Assembly (NCBI RefSeq): GCF_002980525.1
Contig: NZ_PVBQ01000005.1
Location: forward strand, 124,001-188,000
Direction: 5' to 3'
DNA: 64,000 nucleotides
DNA from: Sphingobacterium haloxyli
GTDB lineage: Bacteria > Bacteroidota > Bacteroidia > Sphingobacteriales > Sphingobacteriaceae
Of the stretch, positions 16,392 to 24,642 are shown one piece after another; position 1 is the stretch's first letter; every line of letters starts with the position of its first letter. The notes below the pieces were generated by a model. It did not search any database and was not told where the DNA came from. It worked only from the letters and a program-made list of their open reading frames with translations. The position numbers were made by a program, and so were the translations under genes.

Positions 16392-17579
16392 TCAATCGGT
16401 CACGATCAACCTCCTTTCATGTAACGTTATATTAATGTCGTTTGTCGATTCCATAATTTTGATGAGCGACGACAGTGGCTTGGAACGAGACACAATACCC
16501 GCAAAGCGCAGTTTGCCCAAATGCGGTGGGCACTGGGTTTCGACATCGTACCAGCGAGAAATGTGGCGCAGGACGCTTTCAAGGCTCTCGCCTTTGAAAA
16601 CGAAATCTCCCCTCTGCCATCCGAGCTGCTGATCGATATCTGCAGGCTGCACCGTTAGGACATCGGACAGTAAGGCCTGTTGCCCCGGCTTAAGCAAGGT
16701 CGACTGCCCATTTTTGAACGCGGTAACCTTGACGCTCCCCTCCACCAACATCGTCTTTAAATAAGGTTCGTCTACATAGGCATTCACATTGAATTTGGTT
16801 CCCAGAACCGATATCTCCTGTTTGTCGGTCTCCACGAAAAAAGGTACATTTCCATCGCCATCGGTGCGCTTCACTTTTGCGACCTCAAAATAAACTTCCC
16901 CGGTCATCTTCACCCGTCTTTCGTCGGCTGGGAAGCGAACAGGATAAGTCAGTGAAGATGCTGCATTCAACCAAGCTTTTGATCCATCAGGCAGGGTAAT
17001 CCGGTACTGTCCGCCATTGGGTGTCATTACACTATTATAAGTATTACTGGCCTGGGCCACCTTGGCACCTGCTTTATAGACTATTTCTCCTTCGGTAGTT
17101 TTCTCAACTTCTACGCCGCCTTGCTCGGTTAATTTTCCGTTAGCAACATCTGATAGGGAAACGGTATTTCCATCCGATAGCATCAATATTGCTTTATCAC
17201 TCCCTGGAAGCACTTCCTCCTCGTGTTCAGCAAGCCGCTCTTCGGATGGTTGTGTAGATGTACGAACGACTACGAATACAGCTGATATAATAAATAGGGC
17301 AACTGCAGCAGCATATCCGGACCACCGCATACGCCGAAAGATCGAGCGATCATTGCTTGATTGTATATGCTTTTCCTGAAAACGTCTATTCCATGCACGG
17401 CTTTCCTCTTCTTCCGGTTCTACTGGGCTGAATTGAGCAAAATCCTCCTCCAACAATTCCTCCAACGCATGCTTCCATTCCGGCTGAAACAGGAATTGCC
17501 TGACCTGTTCCAGTTCTTCGGCATTACATTCGTCCCTTACGTATCTTGCCAAAAGGTCCCTATCTATTTTCTTATCCAT
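16392..17579 (-). CDS. FecR-family anti-sigma factor
   Basis: This 395-residue protein is the paralogue of the FecR at 417-1607. Its N-terminal cytoplasmic domain (about 1-82) is notably acidic (FSPVEPEEEESRAW). A membrane helix lies at about 87-106 (WSGYAAAVALFIISAVFVVV). The periplasmic FecR domain begins near 180 (TPNGGQYRITLPDGSKAWL), and a DUF4974-like C-terminal domain follows (WQRGDFVFKGESLESVL, ISRWYDVETQCPPHL). It should bind the STN domain of the receptor at 12659-16267 and restrain the sigma factor at 17720-18310. It starts 141 bases after the sigma gene and ends 125 bases before the receptor, the same spacing as the left cluster, so the two three-gene units arose by duplication or share strict constraint. 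Confidence 0.94.
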   Translation of the reverse strand: MDKKIDRDLLARYVRDECNAEELEQVRQFLFQPEWKHALEELLEEDFAQFSPVEPEEEESRAWNRRFQEKHIQSSNDRSIFRRMRWSGYAAAVALFIISAVFVVVRTSTQPSEERLAEHEEEVLPGSDKAILMLSDGNTVSLSDVANGKLTEQGGVEVEKTTEGEIVYKAGAKVAQASNTYNSVMTPNGGQYRITLPDGSKAWLNAASSLTYPVRFPADERRVKMTGEVYFEVAKVKRTDGDGNVPFFVETDKQEISVLGTKFNVNAYVDEPYLKTMLVEGSVKVTAFKNGQSTLLKPGQQALLSDVLTVQPADIDQQLGWQRGDFVFKGESLESVLRHISRWYDVETQCPPHLGKLRFAGIVSRSKPLSSLIKIMESTNDINITLHERRLIVTD

Positions 17580-17719
17580 TGACAGTCGACTTATATCGTT
17601 CTATAAGGTATACCGTAAAAAAGCGAGGGACTCCCCATAAAGAAAATGACCTTTATTTCAATAAAGCTACAAATCGTTGATTTTCAGATATAAAAATTTA
17701 AAAAATAAGAATATTTAGA

Positions 17720-18310
17720 TTATACCGACAGGAAGCAGGCAACTATCAGTAGGGTCATATCGATATACCTTGACATGTAGGCACGCAGGGACGTTTTCGC
17801 ACTATGCAGGTGCCTGTCGACGGTTTTAACGGCTATTCGCAGGTTTTGGGAAATCTGCTGATAGGATTGGGCTTCCTCATGTCTCATCCGATAAACTTTC
17901 TGCTGCATAGGGGTAAGCGAATGGATACCTTGCTCGTAGAGCTGATTTAATTCACCAACCAGGGTCGGGCTGTCCGAACGCAGCCCACTTTCCGTATTTT
18001 CAGCCACAGCATCCAGAGGTACATGCTCTGTTTTCCGCCTGCGGTAATGGTCTACGAGCGATGCTTTCAATAAATGGAAAAGAAAGGGACCAAGTGAGGT
18101 CGCTTTCTCATCAAGTACATCACGGCGGTGCCACACTTTCAGCATCACGTCCATTACAAGCTCGTCTGCTATAAACATGTCGTTGGTGTGTCGAAAAGCA
18201 AACTGTTGCAACCGCGCTACATGAATACGATAAAGTCGGTCAAAGGCCTTATCGTCTCCTTTGCGCCACCTCTCTATAAGGCTTATTTCGTCATTGACTT
18301 TGCCGAACAT
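17720..18310 (-). CDS. RNA polymerase ECF sigma factor (FecI-like)
   Basis: This sigma factor of the ECF class should drive the receptor operon below it. Region 2 is at about residues 20-75 (DKAFDRLYRIHVARLQQFA, DELVMDVMLKVWHRRD). Region 4 is at about 130-180 (LTPMQQKVYRMRHEEAQSY, QQISQNLRIAVKTVDRHLH). I place the start at the ATG of MFGKVNDE (18310). An in-frame TTG at 18322 is possible, but it lies only about 12 bases from a -7 box at 18334-18341 and would leave almost no leader. The C-terminus is hydrophobic (TLLIVACFLSV), as in the left-hand sigma factor. FecR follows 141 bases downstream. Confidence 0.92.
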   Translation of the reverse strand: MFGKVNDEISLIERWRKGDDKAFDRLYRIHVARLQQFAFRHTNDMFIADELVMDVMLKVWHRRDVLDEKATSLGPFLFHLLKASLVDHYRRRKTEHVPLDAVAENTESGLRSDSPTLVGELNQLYEQGIHSLTPMQQKVYRMRHEEAQSYQQISQNLRIAVKTVDRHLHSAKTSLRAYMSRYIDMTLLIVACFLSV

Positions 18311-18333
18311 AAAATGATCCAAATTTTACGTTT

Positions 18334-18341
18334 CAAAATTA
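18334..18341 (-). promoter_or_regulatory. Candidate -7 box for the sigma/FecR/receptor unit
   Basis: On the minus strand the bases read TAATTTTG, an exact match to the TAnnTTTG -7 element described for Bacteroidota housekeeping promoters. The expected TTG about 19 bases upstream is present only as a T-run, so the match is partial. The box lies 24 bases before the ATG at 18310. The rest of the 18323-18563 gap shows only a weak inverted repeat (AAGATT/AATCTT, near 18541-18564) after the next gene. Confidence 0.45.
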
Positions 18342-18563
18342 GCCAATGACCTATTTGCCTAAAATTATGTTTTGATTAAATTACTGTTAATAAGACGCAC
18401 CCGCGTTGTCAGGCATCCGACGTGCTAATCGCTGAACTTGACAAGTGGCCTGCGTTGGTTATCTACTTGCAAACTCACAAATATGAAATCGAACGAATAA
18501 TAATCAATCCGGTTAGACGGAGTCGACCACAAAATCCACCTAAGATTATCTAAAGGAAAATCT

Positions 18564-20489
18564 TTAAATAGCGTCTTTTTCGATGGATAGATTATATTTT
18601 CCTCTATCCAAACCGTATACCTGTGTCATAAATTCGTAGAACGCCGCATAATTCTCTTTGGGATATGTTCCTTCCCGTAATTGAATCATGCGGTAGCTAG
18701 TCAACACACCATTAGATATCGAAATACGTAATTCGTATACCCCCATTTCGGTTTCCAGTCGTTTATTAACGGGTATGGCTGATGCGTCGATATCTTCCGG
18801 GAGTGTATAGTAGATAACGTCGATATCCGTATAACCGCGGTTAATATATAAATCGTTGATTCGGTTTCGTGTTGCGGGTATCGGTTCAGCTTGATTAAAT
18901 ATATTGGTGTGTAAAATAGCGTGGGCATCCGACTTTACCATGTGGTTTTTTACAGTGAGATCTACGGTTTCACGAAACGCAATCGAATCTTTATCTTCTG
19001 AAATCATTTCGTAATCAACCTTCCGGAAGCTGATATTATCGATATCATACCATTTTCTGATGTTTTGTATTTGATCCTGTTGATTTAAAAAAGTGTTGTA
19101 ATAATGGTTGTCAAACTGTCCTCCCTTAAATGTAGTCGTTAAACTTCCTTCTAATGAGCCGTCCGCAAGTATTCTAAAGTGGCCTTCCCGATACTGTAAA
19201 CTTTCGGTGTCGCTGAATTTGGGTGTACGGAGTATTTTTCCGCCCTCCGCGCTACAGGCGATAACAAGCCGATCATCCGTAAAATTGCTTAAAAATCCGA
19301 AGGGGATTTTCTGATTAGTGCATTCCAGCCAGGTCGTATCGTTTTCAAAAGGTATACATAGGATAATGTGGTTTCCATCAGAAACATTCGCAAAGTCGGC
19401 AGTAATGTCTCTTTTATAGGAACCCGCTTCTACAACGCAGTAATAAGACGGAATATGCACGACATCTAATAAACTCTGCATATAGTTGACCAATGCCTTA
19501 CAGTCACCATATCCCAACTTATCGACCGTTTCAGCCGGAAAAGGTTCAATTCCCCCTATTCCCACCTGTATACTTATGTATCGGGTTTTATCCTGCATAT
19601 ATTTATATAATGCTTTCGCTTTCTCTTTAGGTGACTCTATATCCTTCGTCAATTCCTGTACACGCCTAACGGTCGCCTCTGGCAGTTCGCGTTTGTCTGC
19701 CAGGAGATAATCATAATTCCATTTCCCAAGTTCCTGCCAGTCCCTGAAATGACCTGTTTTCTTAAAGTACTGAAAGTTTTCTGGAACGATTCTGACATGC
19801 GTAGCATAGCGGTGGCGGGGAGGACTATAGGGTTCAGAACGCCGTGCTGCTATATCGTTTAGTGTCCACCTGTATATTTTTGTCTTTCCATTCTCCTCTA
19901 CCGCCGCTTCCCCTTTATAATTTTGTTGATGTATGCGAATTTTATCGGCTGGCCGACACGTAAAGACATAGCTGCTCCGTTCAATAGCCACGTCGTAATC
20001 GTAGTCTGGTGCCCATGACGGAATTAGCAGGTTTTGGTTCTCTTTAATTTCCACGCTGTAAACAATGGTATAAGGATAGCTGTATACCGCCGGGCTATAG
20101 TCTTTCATACGAGTGTCGTCATATAGATTACTCTGACCGGACGCACTCCTATCCCGAAAATCTTTCAATGAGAATTTTCCAATTGGAATGCCAAATTCAT
20201 TAAATATTTCCCCTTTTACACTTCGTATCTTTCTCGATTTATTATAATATAATTCGATAGCCCCGTGCTCCTCCCCGTTCTTATTATGGACAGTCACGGC
20301 GCGTGTTATCCGGATAGTGACATCGGTAACACTTTTCATATCAACTTCAAGACATTCGTCTCTAACAGTTGCGTCTGCTCGTTCTTTTAAGTGATCACTA
20401 AGGACGTCCACTGCATATATGTTTTGCCCCTTTAAACATACGTGCATAGCGCTGGCTAATACCAATATTAGCCATATTTTTTTTGTCAT
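18564..20489 (-). CDS. DUF3857 protein with transglutaminase-like domain
   Basis: The 641-residue exported protein has a signal peptide (LVLASAMHVCLKGQ). It then has an N-terminal DUF3857 beta-rich domain (about 40-210; ITRAVTVHNKNGEEHG, YPYTIVYSVEIKENQN). A transglutaminase-like cysteine-protease core follows at about 270-400. The candidate catalytic cysteine is in LGYGDCKALVNYMQSLL, the histidine in SDGNHIILCIPF, and the acid in DTTWLEC. A C-terminal beta domain completes the length. Family members are widespread in Bacteroidota and poorly characterised; processing or cross-linking of envelope proteins is often suggested. It begins three bases after the related gene ending at 20493, so the two form an operon. 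Unlike its neighbour, it keeps the cysteine. Confidence 0.88.
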   Translation of the reverse strand: MTKKIWLILVLASAMHVCLKGQNIYAVDVLSDHLKERADATVRDECLEVDMKSVTDVTIRITRAVTVHNKNGEEHGAIELYYNKSRKIRSVKGEIFNEFGIPIGKFSLKDFRDRSASGQSNLYDDTRMKDYSPAVYSYPYTIVYSVEIKENQNLLIPSWAPDYDYDVAIERSSYVFTCRPADKIRIHQQNYKGEAAVEENGKTKIYRWTLNDIAARRSEPYSPPRHRYATHVRIVPENFQYFKKTGHFRDWQELGKWNYDYLLADKRELPEATVRRVQELTKDIESPKEKAKALYKYMQDKTRYISIQVGIGGIEPFPAETVDKLGYGDCKALVNYMQSLLDVVHIPSYYCVVEAGSYKRDITADFANVSDGNHIILCIPFENDTTWLECTNQKIPFGFLSNFTDDRLVIACSAEGGKILRTPKFSDTESLQYREGHFRILADGSLEGSLTTTFKGGQFDNHYYNTFLNQQDQIQNIRKWYDIDNISFRKVDYEMISEDKDSIAFRETVDLTVKNHMVKSDAHAILHTNIFNQAEPIPATRNRINDLYINRGYTDIDVIYYTLPEDIDASAIPVNKRLETEMGVYELRISISNGVLTSYRMIQLREGTYPKENYAAFYEFMTQVYGLDRGKYNLSIEKDAI

Positions 20490-20492
20490 AGC

Positions 20493-22469
20493 CTATTTTT
20501 TGGTGAATGCAAAATCTACTTTTTGGTGTTGGATTATTCTCGAGTAAAACTCTTTAAGATGAAAATATTCATCGACCTCATAAATTGCTTTATTCAGACT
20601 CAACTCTTGTTTAAGTATTAGTGTACCCGCTCCATAGTGTGACTGGTAGGTGTACCTGGCTGCAGCTTCGGGCAAAGCTAAACCGGTATTCTTCGGTTGG
20701 CGCTCGACATGGAAGCCTTCTGGTAATTGAACTGAAATGGTGTATAATTCTTTCTGTCTGGAACCCAGATCTACAGGATAGTTTCTTTCCTCCAAGTTGA
20801 AAGGATTTTTTGTCATTCTATTAATCAATATAGGATTGAAAACAAAATTGCTTCCCCGTAGGTTGTCAGAGAAATCCATACTAATTTCGTAGCTTTCGAC
20901 AAGATTTTTATCCAGGCTGTCCAGTTGATAGACTGTACCCTCCTCGATTTTGATACTGGCGGAATTATTCATCCGCTCCTCTATATAGGCATCCAAAGAT
21001 GAAAACCCACGAATATAATTTCTACGGTTCAACGCGTCCAGTCCTTCATAGATGATACGGATCTCTCCTTTGAATTGACCTATATCATCTATCTTTCCGG
21101 CGATATCAAAATGAGTAAAAGCCTGGATCTCGTTCTCAAGCTTTATCCATTCGGAAGATTTTTTCGAATAGATAATACGGCCATTCCCGTTAATACATCG
21201 GAGAGGTAAAAGACCGAATGGCAGATTTTCTTCCGATGCGTCCAGAAAATAGCTTTTGCCGTGCACGCGAACCTGTACGACAAGATAGTTGAAATCGGAG
21301 ATGACTGGATGTATCGTGTTAGGAAGTCCATTTTCCCGTGTAGACACCAACACGGGGTATGCCTCGATTCCCGCGGCACTACAGGCGGAAATCAATGCAA
21401 GATTAATATCGCCAATATTGCCGTTTCTTTTTTCTAAAGCTTCTTTTACTCCGAATTGACTATATTTGCCGTATACCTTATTCCATTTAATCTGTCTTTT
21501 GATATAGCTGTATATTTTGCGAGCCTTATCTTCTTCGGAATCATCTTCCGCATATATTTCGGGCAAAATCCGTTTGAAATTATTCTCTCGATTAATCTGG
21601 CCGCCAAACGAGCGGTTACTCAACAACTCCCTATCCACATCTTTCCATTCTTTGGTTAGGTCTTCTCGACCTCCATTCGTCAAATAATACTGCATGAGCT
21701 CAAAGTTGATGGCCGATTTATAGTTTTTCGGCGCCAACATGTAGCTTTCCTCATGGAATGCGGGAATATCCTTCATAATATAGGTTAACTGTGAACTATC
21801 AAATCGACGACCATTCAGTAAAAAATGATCTTTCAGCAACCTTGATTTTTGGTCAGTTAATTTGTAGAAACCCGTCAATGTTACATTGTAGTTATAGACG
21901 GCCGGGATTATTGCCGTGTATTCGCTATAAAGCTTAGGTATATCGTCTTGGTATTTCCAGGTTCTGTAGTTAAAGATATCAGGTGACCGTATCTCATATT
22001 CAATATCGATAATACAATTTTCTGTAATGTTGGGCAAAGTGAATTTGCTTAAGTTTACAAAGTCGTTCACTTTCTCGTGAAAAACAGCCCCTTTCTCCAT
22101 CTCGACCGTATGTATCTTCCCATCTATATAATGTGTGTATCCTCGAATATGACTTACGGTCTCAAATTTATTTCCGATTTTATACAGAGGAATAACGTAG
22201 TTGGCTCTGTCAAAACCTTCTTTATTCAGTATCTTAATCCGAATGCCATAACGGTGTAGGACCCGCAGCTCCCTTTCTCCTTCGTCCACCTGTATGTCCG
22301 ACCTTCCTTTTTCTATTATAACTACTGCATGGGAAGCTGAATCGATGAATGGAGAGTCGGGTATATTAAAATCACGAAAAGTAATCGGTGGCAGTTCATT
22401 AGTTTGTGCATGCGTATTGAAGAAACACACATGATAAATCAAAATGAGGGCAAACAATCTGTGCATCAT
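20493..22469 (-). CDS. DUF3857 protein, transglutaminase-like domain lacking the cysteine
   Basis: This 658-residue exported protein (signal FALILIYHVCFFNTHA) shares the DUF3857 plus transglutaminase-like layout of its downstream neighbour. DUF3857 covers about 40-230 (ENCIIDIEYEIRSPDIFNYR). The protease-like core at about 300-430 reads KRNGNIGDINLALISACSAA, VSTRENGLPN and YFLDASEENLPFG. Where the neighbour has GDCKAL, this protein has GDINLAL, so the nucleophile is replaced by isoleucine and it is probably not an active thiol enzyme. Some relatives that I recall share this loss. It may serve as a binding or scaffold partner of the active neighbour. There is 118 bases between its start and the hydrolase gene upstream, so it likely has its own promoter. 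Confidence 0.87.
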   Translation of the reverse strand: MMHRLFALILIYHVCFFNTHAQTNELPPITFRDFNIPDSPFIDSASHAVVIIEKGRSDIQVDEGERELRVLHRYGIRIKILNKEGFDRANYVIPLYKIGNKFETVSHIRGYTHYIDGKIHTVEMEKGAVFHEKVNDFVNLSKFTLPNITENCIIDIEYEIRSPDIFNYRTWKYQDDIPKLYSEYTAIIPAVYNYNVTLTGFYKLTDQKSRLLKDHFLLNGRRFDSSQLTYIMKDIPAFHEESYMLAPKNYKSAINFELMQYYLTNGGREDLTKEWKDVDRELLSNRSFGGQINRENNFKRILPEIYAEDDSEEDKARKIYSYIKRQIKWNKVYGKYSQFGVKEALEKRNGNIGDINLALISACSAAGIEAYPVLVSTRENGLPNTIHPVISDFNYLVVQVRVHGKSYFLDASEENLPFGLLPLRCINGNGRIIYSKKSSEWIKLENEIQAFTHFDIAGKIDDIGQFKGEIRIIYEGLDALNRRNYIRGFSSLDAYIEERMNNSASIKIEEGTVYQLDSLDKNLVESYEISMDFSDNLRGSNFVFNPILINRMTKNPFNLEERNYPVDLGSRQKELYTISVQLPEGFHVERQPKNTGLALPEAAARYTYQSHYGAGTLILKQELSLNKAIYEVDEYFHLKEFYSRIIQHQKVDFAFTKK

Positions 22470-22587
22470 AATTAGGCTATTTTGGAGTGAATATAGTAAA
22501 AAACCAATATATCTAAAATAGATGTACTATTATTTGTTAATAATGATGTTCGATCTGGTCTAGGTGAATCAGGTTTTGAGCTCCCAG

Positions 22588-23463
22588 TTACTCTGGCAAT
22601 CGTTCCGTGAAAAAGTTGTCTATCAGTTCTACCACTTCGTCAAAATTCGTTTCTAACAACATATGACCTCCCTCTAATATATGAACCTGAACCTTTTCTA
22701 GGTCTCTTTTATAGCAATTTGCTTCCGCCACATCAAAATATACATCATACTTACCCCATATTACAAGAGCAGGCGGCTGGTATTTGCGGAAATATTCTTG
22801 AATAGCAGGAAACAGTTCAAAGTTGGTTGGATATGTACAGTTAAGCTTAAACTGCATATCTAGGTTTTTTGGTCTGCTAAGCCGTTCCCAATCAATGATC
22901 CAACTCTCCGGGCTGATGTTCTGCTTGAGATTTTCAGGAACTCCAGCAAAATACTGTTCTTTCGTTCCTTCCGCGCTCAGGAAGGCATACACTTTTTTCT
23001 TCTTTTCTTCGGTAGGATTTTCCCAATAGTCTTTAGTTTCATCCCAATTAGGTCCATGTCCTTCAAGATAGTTGTTTCCATTCTGCACAATAATTGAATC
23101 AATTTTATCGGGATTTTTTATGCAAAGGCGCATGCCAATATAACTTCCATAATCGTGGAAGTAGATGGAAAATGCTTCTAGCATAATTGCGTTCGTAAAT
23201 TCGTCAATGTACAAAGCAATATTTTCAAATGAGTAGTCAAACTCCTTTACCGATGGAAAATCGCTAAAGCCAAAACCAGGATAGTCAGGCGCAACAAAGT
23301 GAAACTTATCAGAAAATGCCGTCATTAAATTTTTAAACATTAATGACGACGTTGGAAAGCCGTGTAACAAAAGAATTGTCGGATTTTTTGGATCGCCGGC
23401 TTCTCTATAGAAAATCTCTACGCCATTTACGTGAACTGTTTTATTAACTATTTGTCTCTTCAT
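22588..23463 (-). CDS. Alpha/beta hydrolase of the epoxide hydrolase/haloalkane dehalogenase type
   Basis: This 291-residue soluble protein has the alpha/beta-hydrolase fold. The oxyanion-hole motif is LLLHGFPTSS (about 31-40). The nucleophile elbow is FHDYGSYIG with Asp104, the acid is likely in KYDVYFDVAE, and the histidine is in LEGGHMLLET near residue 268. An aspartate nucleophile, rather than serine, is typical of epoxide hydrolases, haloalkane dehalogenases and fluoroacetate dehalogenases. No signal peptide is seen, so it acts in the cytoplasm. The natural substrate cannot be told from sequence alone. It is monocistronic by spacing (118 bases downstream, divergent gene upstream). It could help detoxify small reactive compounds. 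Confidence 0.88.
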   Translation of the reverse strand: MKRQIVNKTVHVNGVEIFYREAGDPKNPTILLLHGFPTSSLMFKNLMTAFSDKFHFVAPDYPGFGFSDFPSVKEFDYSFENIALYIDEFTNAIMLEAFSIYFHDYGSYIGMRLCIKNPDKIDSIIVQNGNNYLEGHGPNWDETKDYWENPTEEKKKKVYAFLSAEGTKEQYFAGVPENLKQNISPESWIIDWERLSRPKNLDMQFKLNCTYPTNFELFPAIQEYFRKYQPPALVIWGKYDVYFDVAEANCYKRDLEKVQVHILEGGHMLLETNFDEVVELIDNFFTERLPE

Positions 23464-23683
23464 GGTTGTCCGCTAAAATATTCATACCCGGAAACACGGA
23501 TCCCCTACATCGGGTAACCGTCGTACCTCTAACGAAGACAGCAGCAGATAAAAAAAGTTAGCTGGATGATTTTTAATATCGTACTAGTAGGTTTCACCAT
23601 TAGAGATTCAACTAAAATAGCAAAATTTACTCGATATAAGTTTACAAACAACCTTATCAATATAAATTTTTAAGGCAATTAAG

Positions 23684-23713
23684 TTGCTTTTAAGAACACA
23701 AGTACTATATTTG
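23684..23713 (+). promoter_or_regulatory. Bacteroidota-type promoter for the histidine-rich lipoprotein
   Basis: TTG at 23684-23686 and TATATTTG at 23706-23713 match the -33 and TAnnTTTG -7 elements with a 19-base spacer. A purine-rich AAAAAGGAGA at 23751-23760 lies six bases before the ATG at 23767, an unusually good ribosome-binding site for this phylum. The rest of the 303-base gap 23464-23766 shows nothing else recognisable. Confidence 0.65.
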
Positions 23714-23766
23714 CACCTATGTTGCTTTTATAAAACAAATAATTAACTTAAAAAAGGAGAATAGAA

Positions 23767-24477
23767 ATGAAAAAAGAAATGACAAACAAATTAGGAGTAG
23801 TAATGATGCTACTAGGTTTCTCCGTTGTGGGATTCTCATCGTGTAGCGATGACGACGAACCTCAGCCTATTAGAGAAGGCATTGAAAAAGCGGAACTTAC
23901 GCTGACAGAAATCAGCGGGGAAGCTGTATATCCACATGGAGATCACTTCCATGGCCTGAACGGAGGAGTTGAAGGGGAAAAAGTCGTTATCGCATTCAAT
24001 GAAGAGGGAATAGCGACAAAGAACGGTCATCTACACCTTGAAGCAGACGCTGTCTACAAAATCGAACTCAAAGCGTGGAACTATGAAGGCAGAGAAGTTC
24101 AAAACAGCTTTATCGAAAATAAGACTATTGCTGACAGCTATAAAGCTTTCCTTATCGGAGGCGATTTTAAACTAAATCCGGATTCAGAAACCGAAGAAGG
24201 CGCGATTTTTCAACCACGCGAACAAACATATGCAGACGAGTCAGCGGTAGACGGCAAATATGAAACAACCGGTATCCTGAGCTATTTTATCGTGGGCCAT
24301 GAAAATGAAGGTTCGACAAAAGAAGTAAGCTACGTTTTAAGAAAGCTTAATGAAGGCGTAAAAGCACAAATCGAGCGTACCGACTGGAACCGTGAAGATT
24401 ACAAAACAGCATTTCCTGGGGAGAACGTTCTCGAACTTAAGTTCGAAATACACGCTGAACACGGCCATGACCATTAA
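23767..24477 (+). CDS. Histidine-rich lipoprotein, possibly metal-binding
   Basis: The 236-residue product has a lipoprotein signal (MLLGFSVVGFSSC) followed by SDDDEPQP, an acidic run after the cysteine of the kind associated with surface export in this phylum. Histidines cluster near the N-terminus (YPHGDHFHGLNGG at about 57-69, NGHLHLEAD at about 88-96) and at the C-terminus (EIHAEHGHDH). These could bind zinc, copper or another metal. The middle is beta-rich (YKIELKAWNYEGREV, GILSYFIVGHENEGS). I do not recognise the family. It stands alone on the plus strand with its own promoter (23684-23713) and a following hairpin. The codon usage is relatively A-rich. Confidence 0.85.
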   Translation: MKKEMTNKLGVVMMLLGFSVVGFSSCSDDDEPQPIREGIEKAELTLTEISGEAVYPHGDHFHGLNGGVEGEKVVIAFNEEGIATKNGHLHLEADAVYKIELKAWNYEGREVQNSFIENKTIADSYKAFLIGGDFKLNPDSETEEGAIFQPREQTYADESAVDGKYETTGILSYFIVGHENEGSTKEVSYVLRKLNEGVKAQIERTDWNREDYKTAFPGENVLELKFEIHAEHGHDH

Positions 24478-24526
24478 TCCGTTTTAGGAATTTTTGCAAC
24501 GCTTAGCGATTGTGATGATAAACACG

Positions 24527-24556
24527 ATGGACTGTTTCCAAAAAGGGATAGTCCAT
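24527..24556 (+). terminator. Probable terminator of the histidine-rich lipoprotein gene
   Basis: ATGGACT (24527-24533) pairs with AGTCCAT (24550-24556), with a further CC/GG pair inside the loop region, followed by TTTTCTT. It lies 50 bases after the stop codon at 24477. The stem is short, so confidence is moderate. Confidence 0.5.
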
Positions 24557-24569
24557 TTTCTTAAAATGT

Positions 24570-24616
24570 AAACTCGTCCATCTTGCTTAAAATAAAATTG
24601 CTTGATGAACGAGTTT
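24570..24616. terminator. Inverted repeat between the convergent lipoprotein and SusD genes
   Basis: AAACTCGTCCATC (24570-24582) and GATGAACGAGTTT (24604-24616) form a 13-base inverted repeat with a single G-U or mismatch and an AT-rich 21-base loop. It lies just past the SusD stop (24643) on the minus strand and probably ends the xylan operon. It is a stem without a clear U-run. Confidence 0.45.
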
Positions 24617-24642
24617 AAGAGAAAGCTATGTTTTACGTATTA

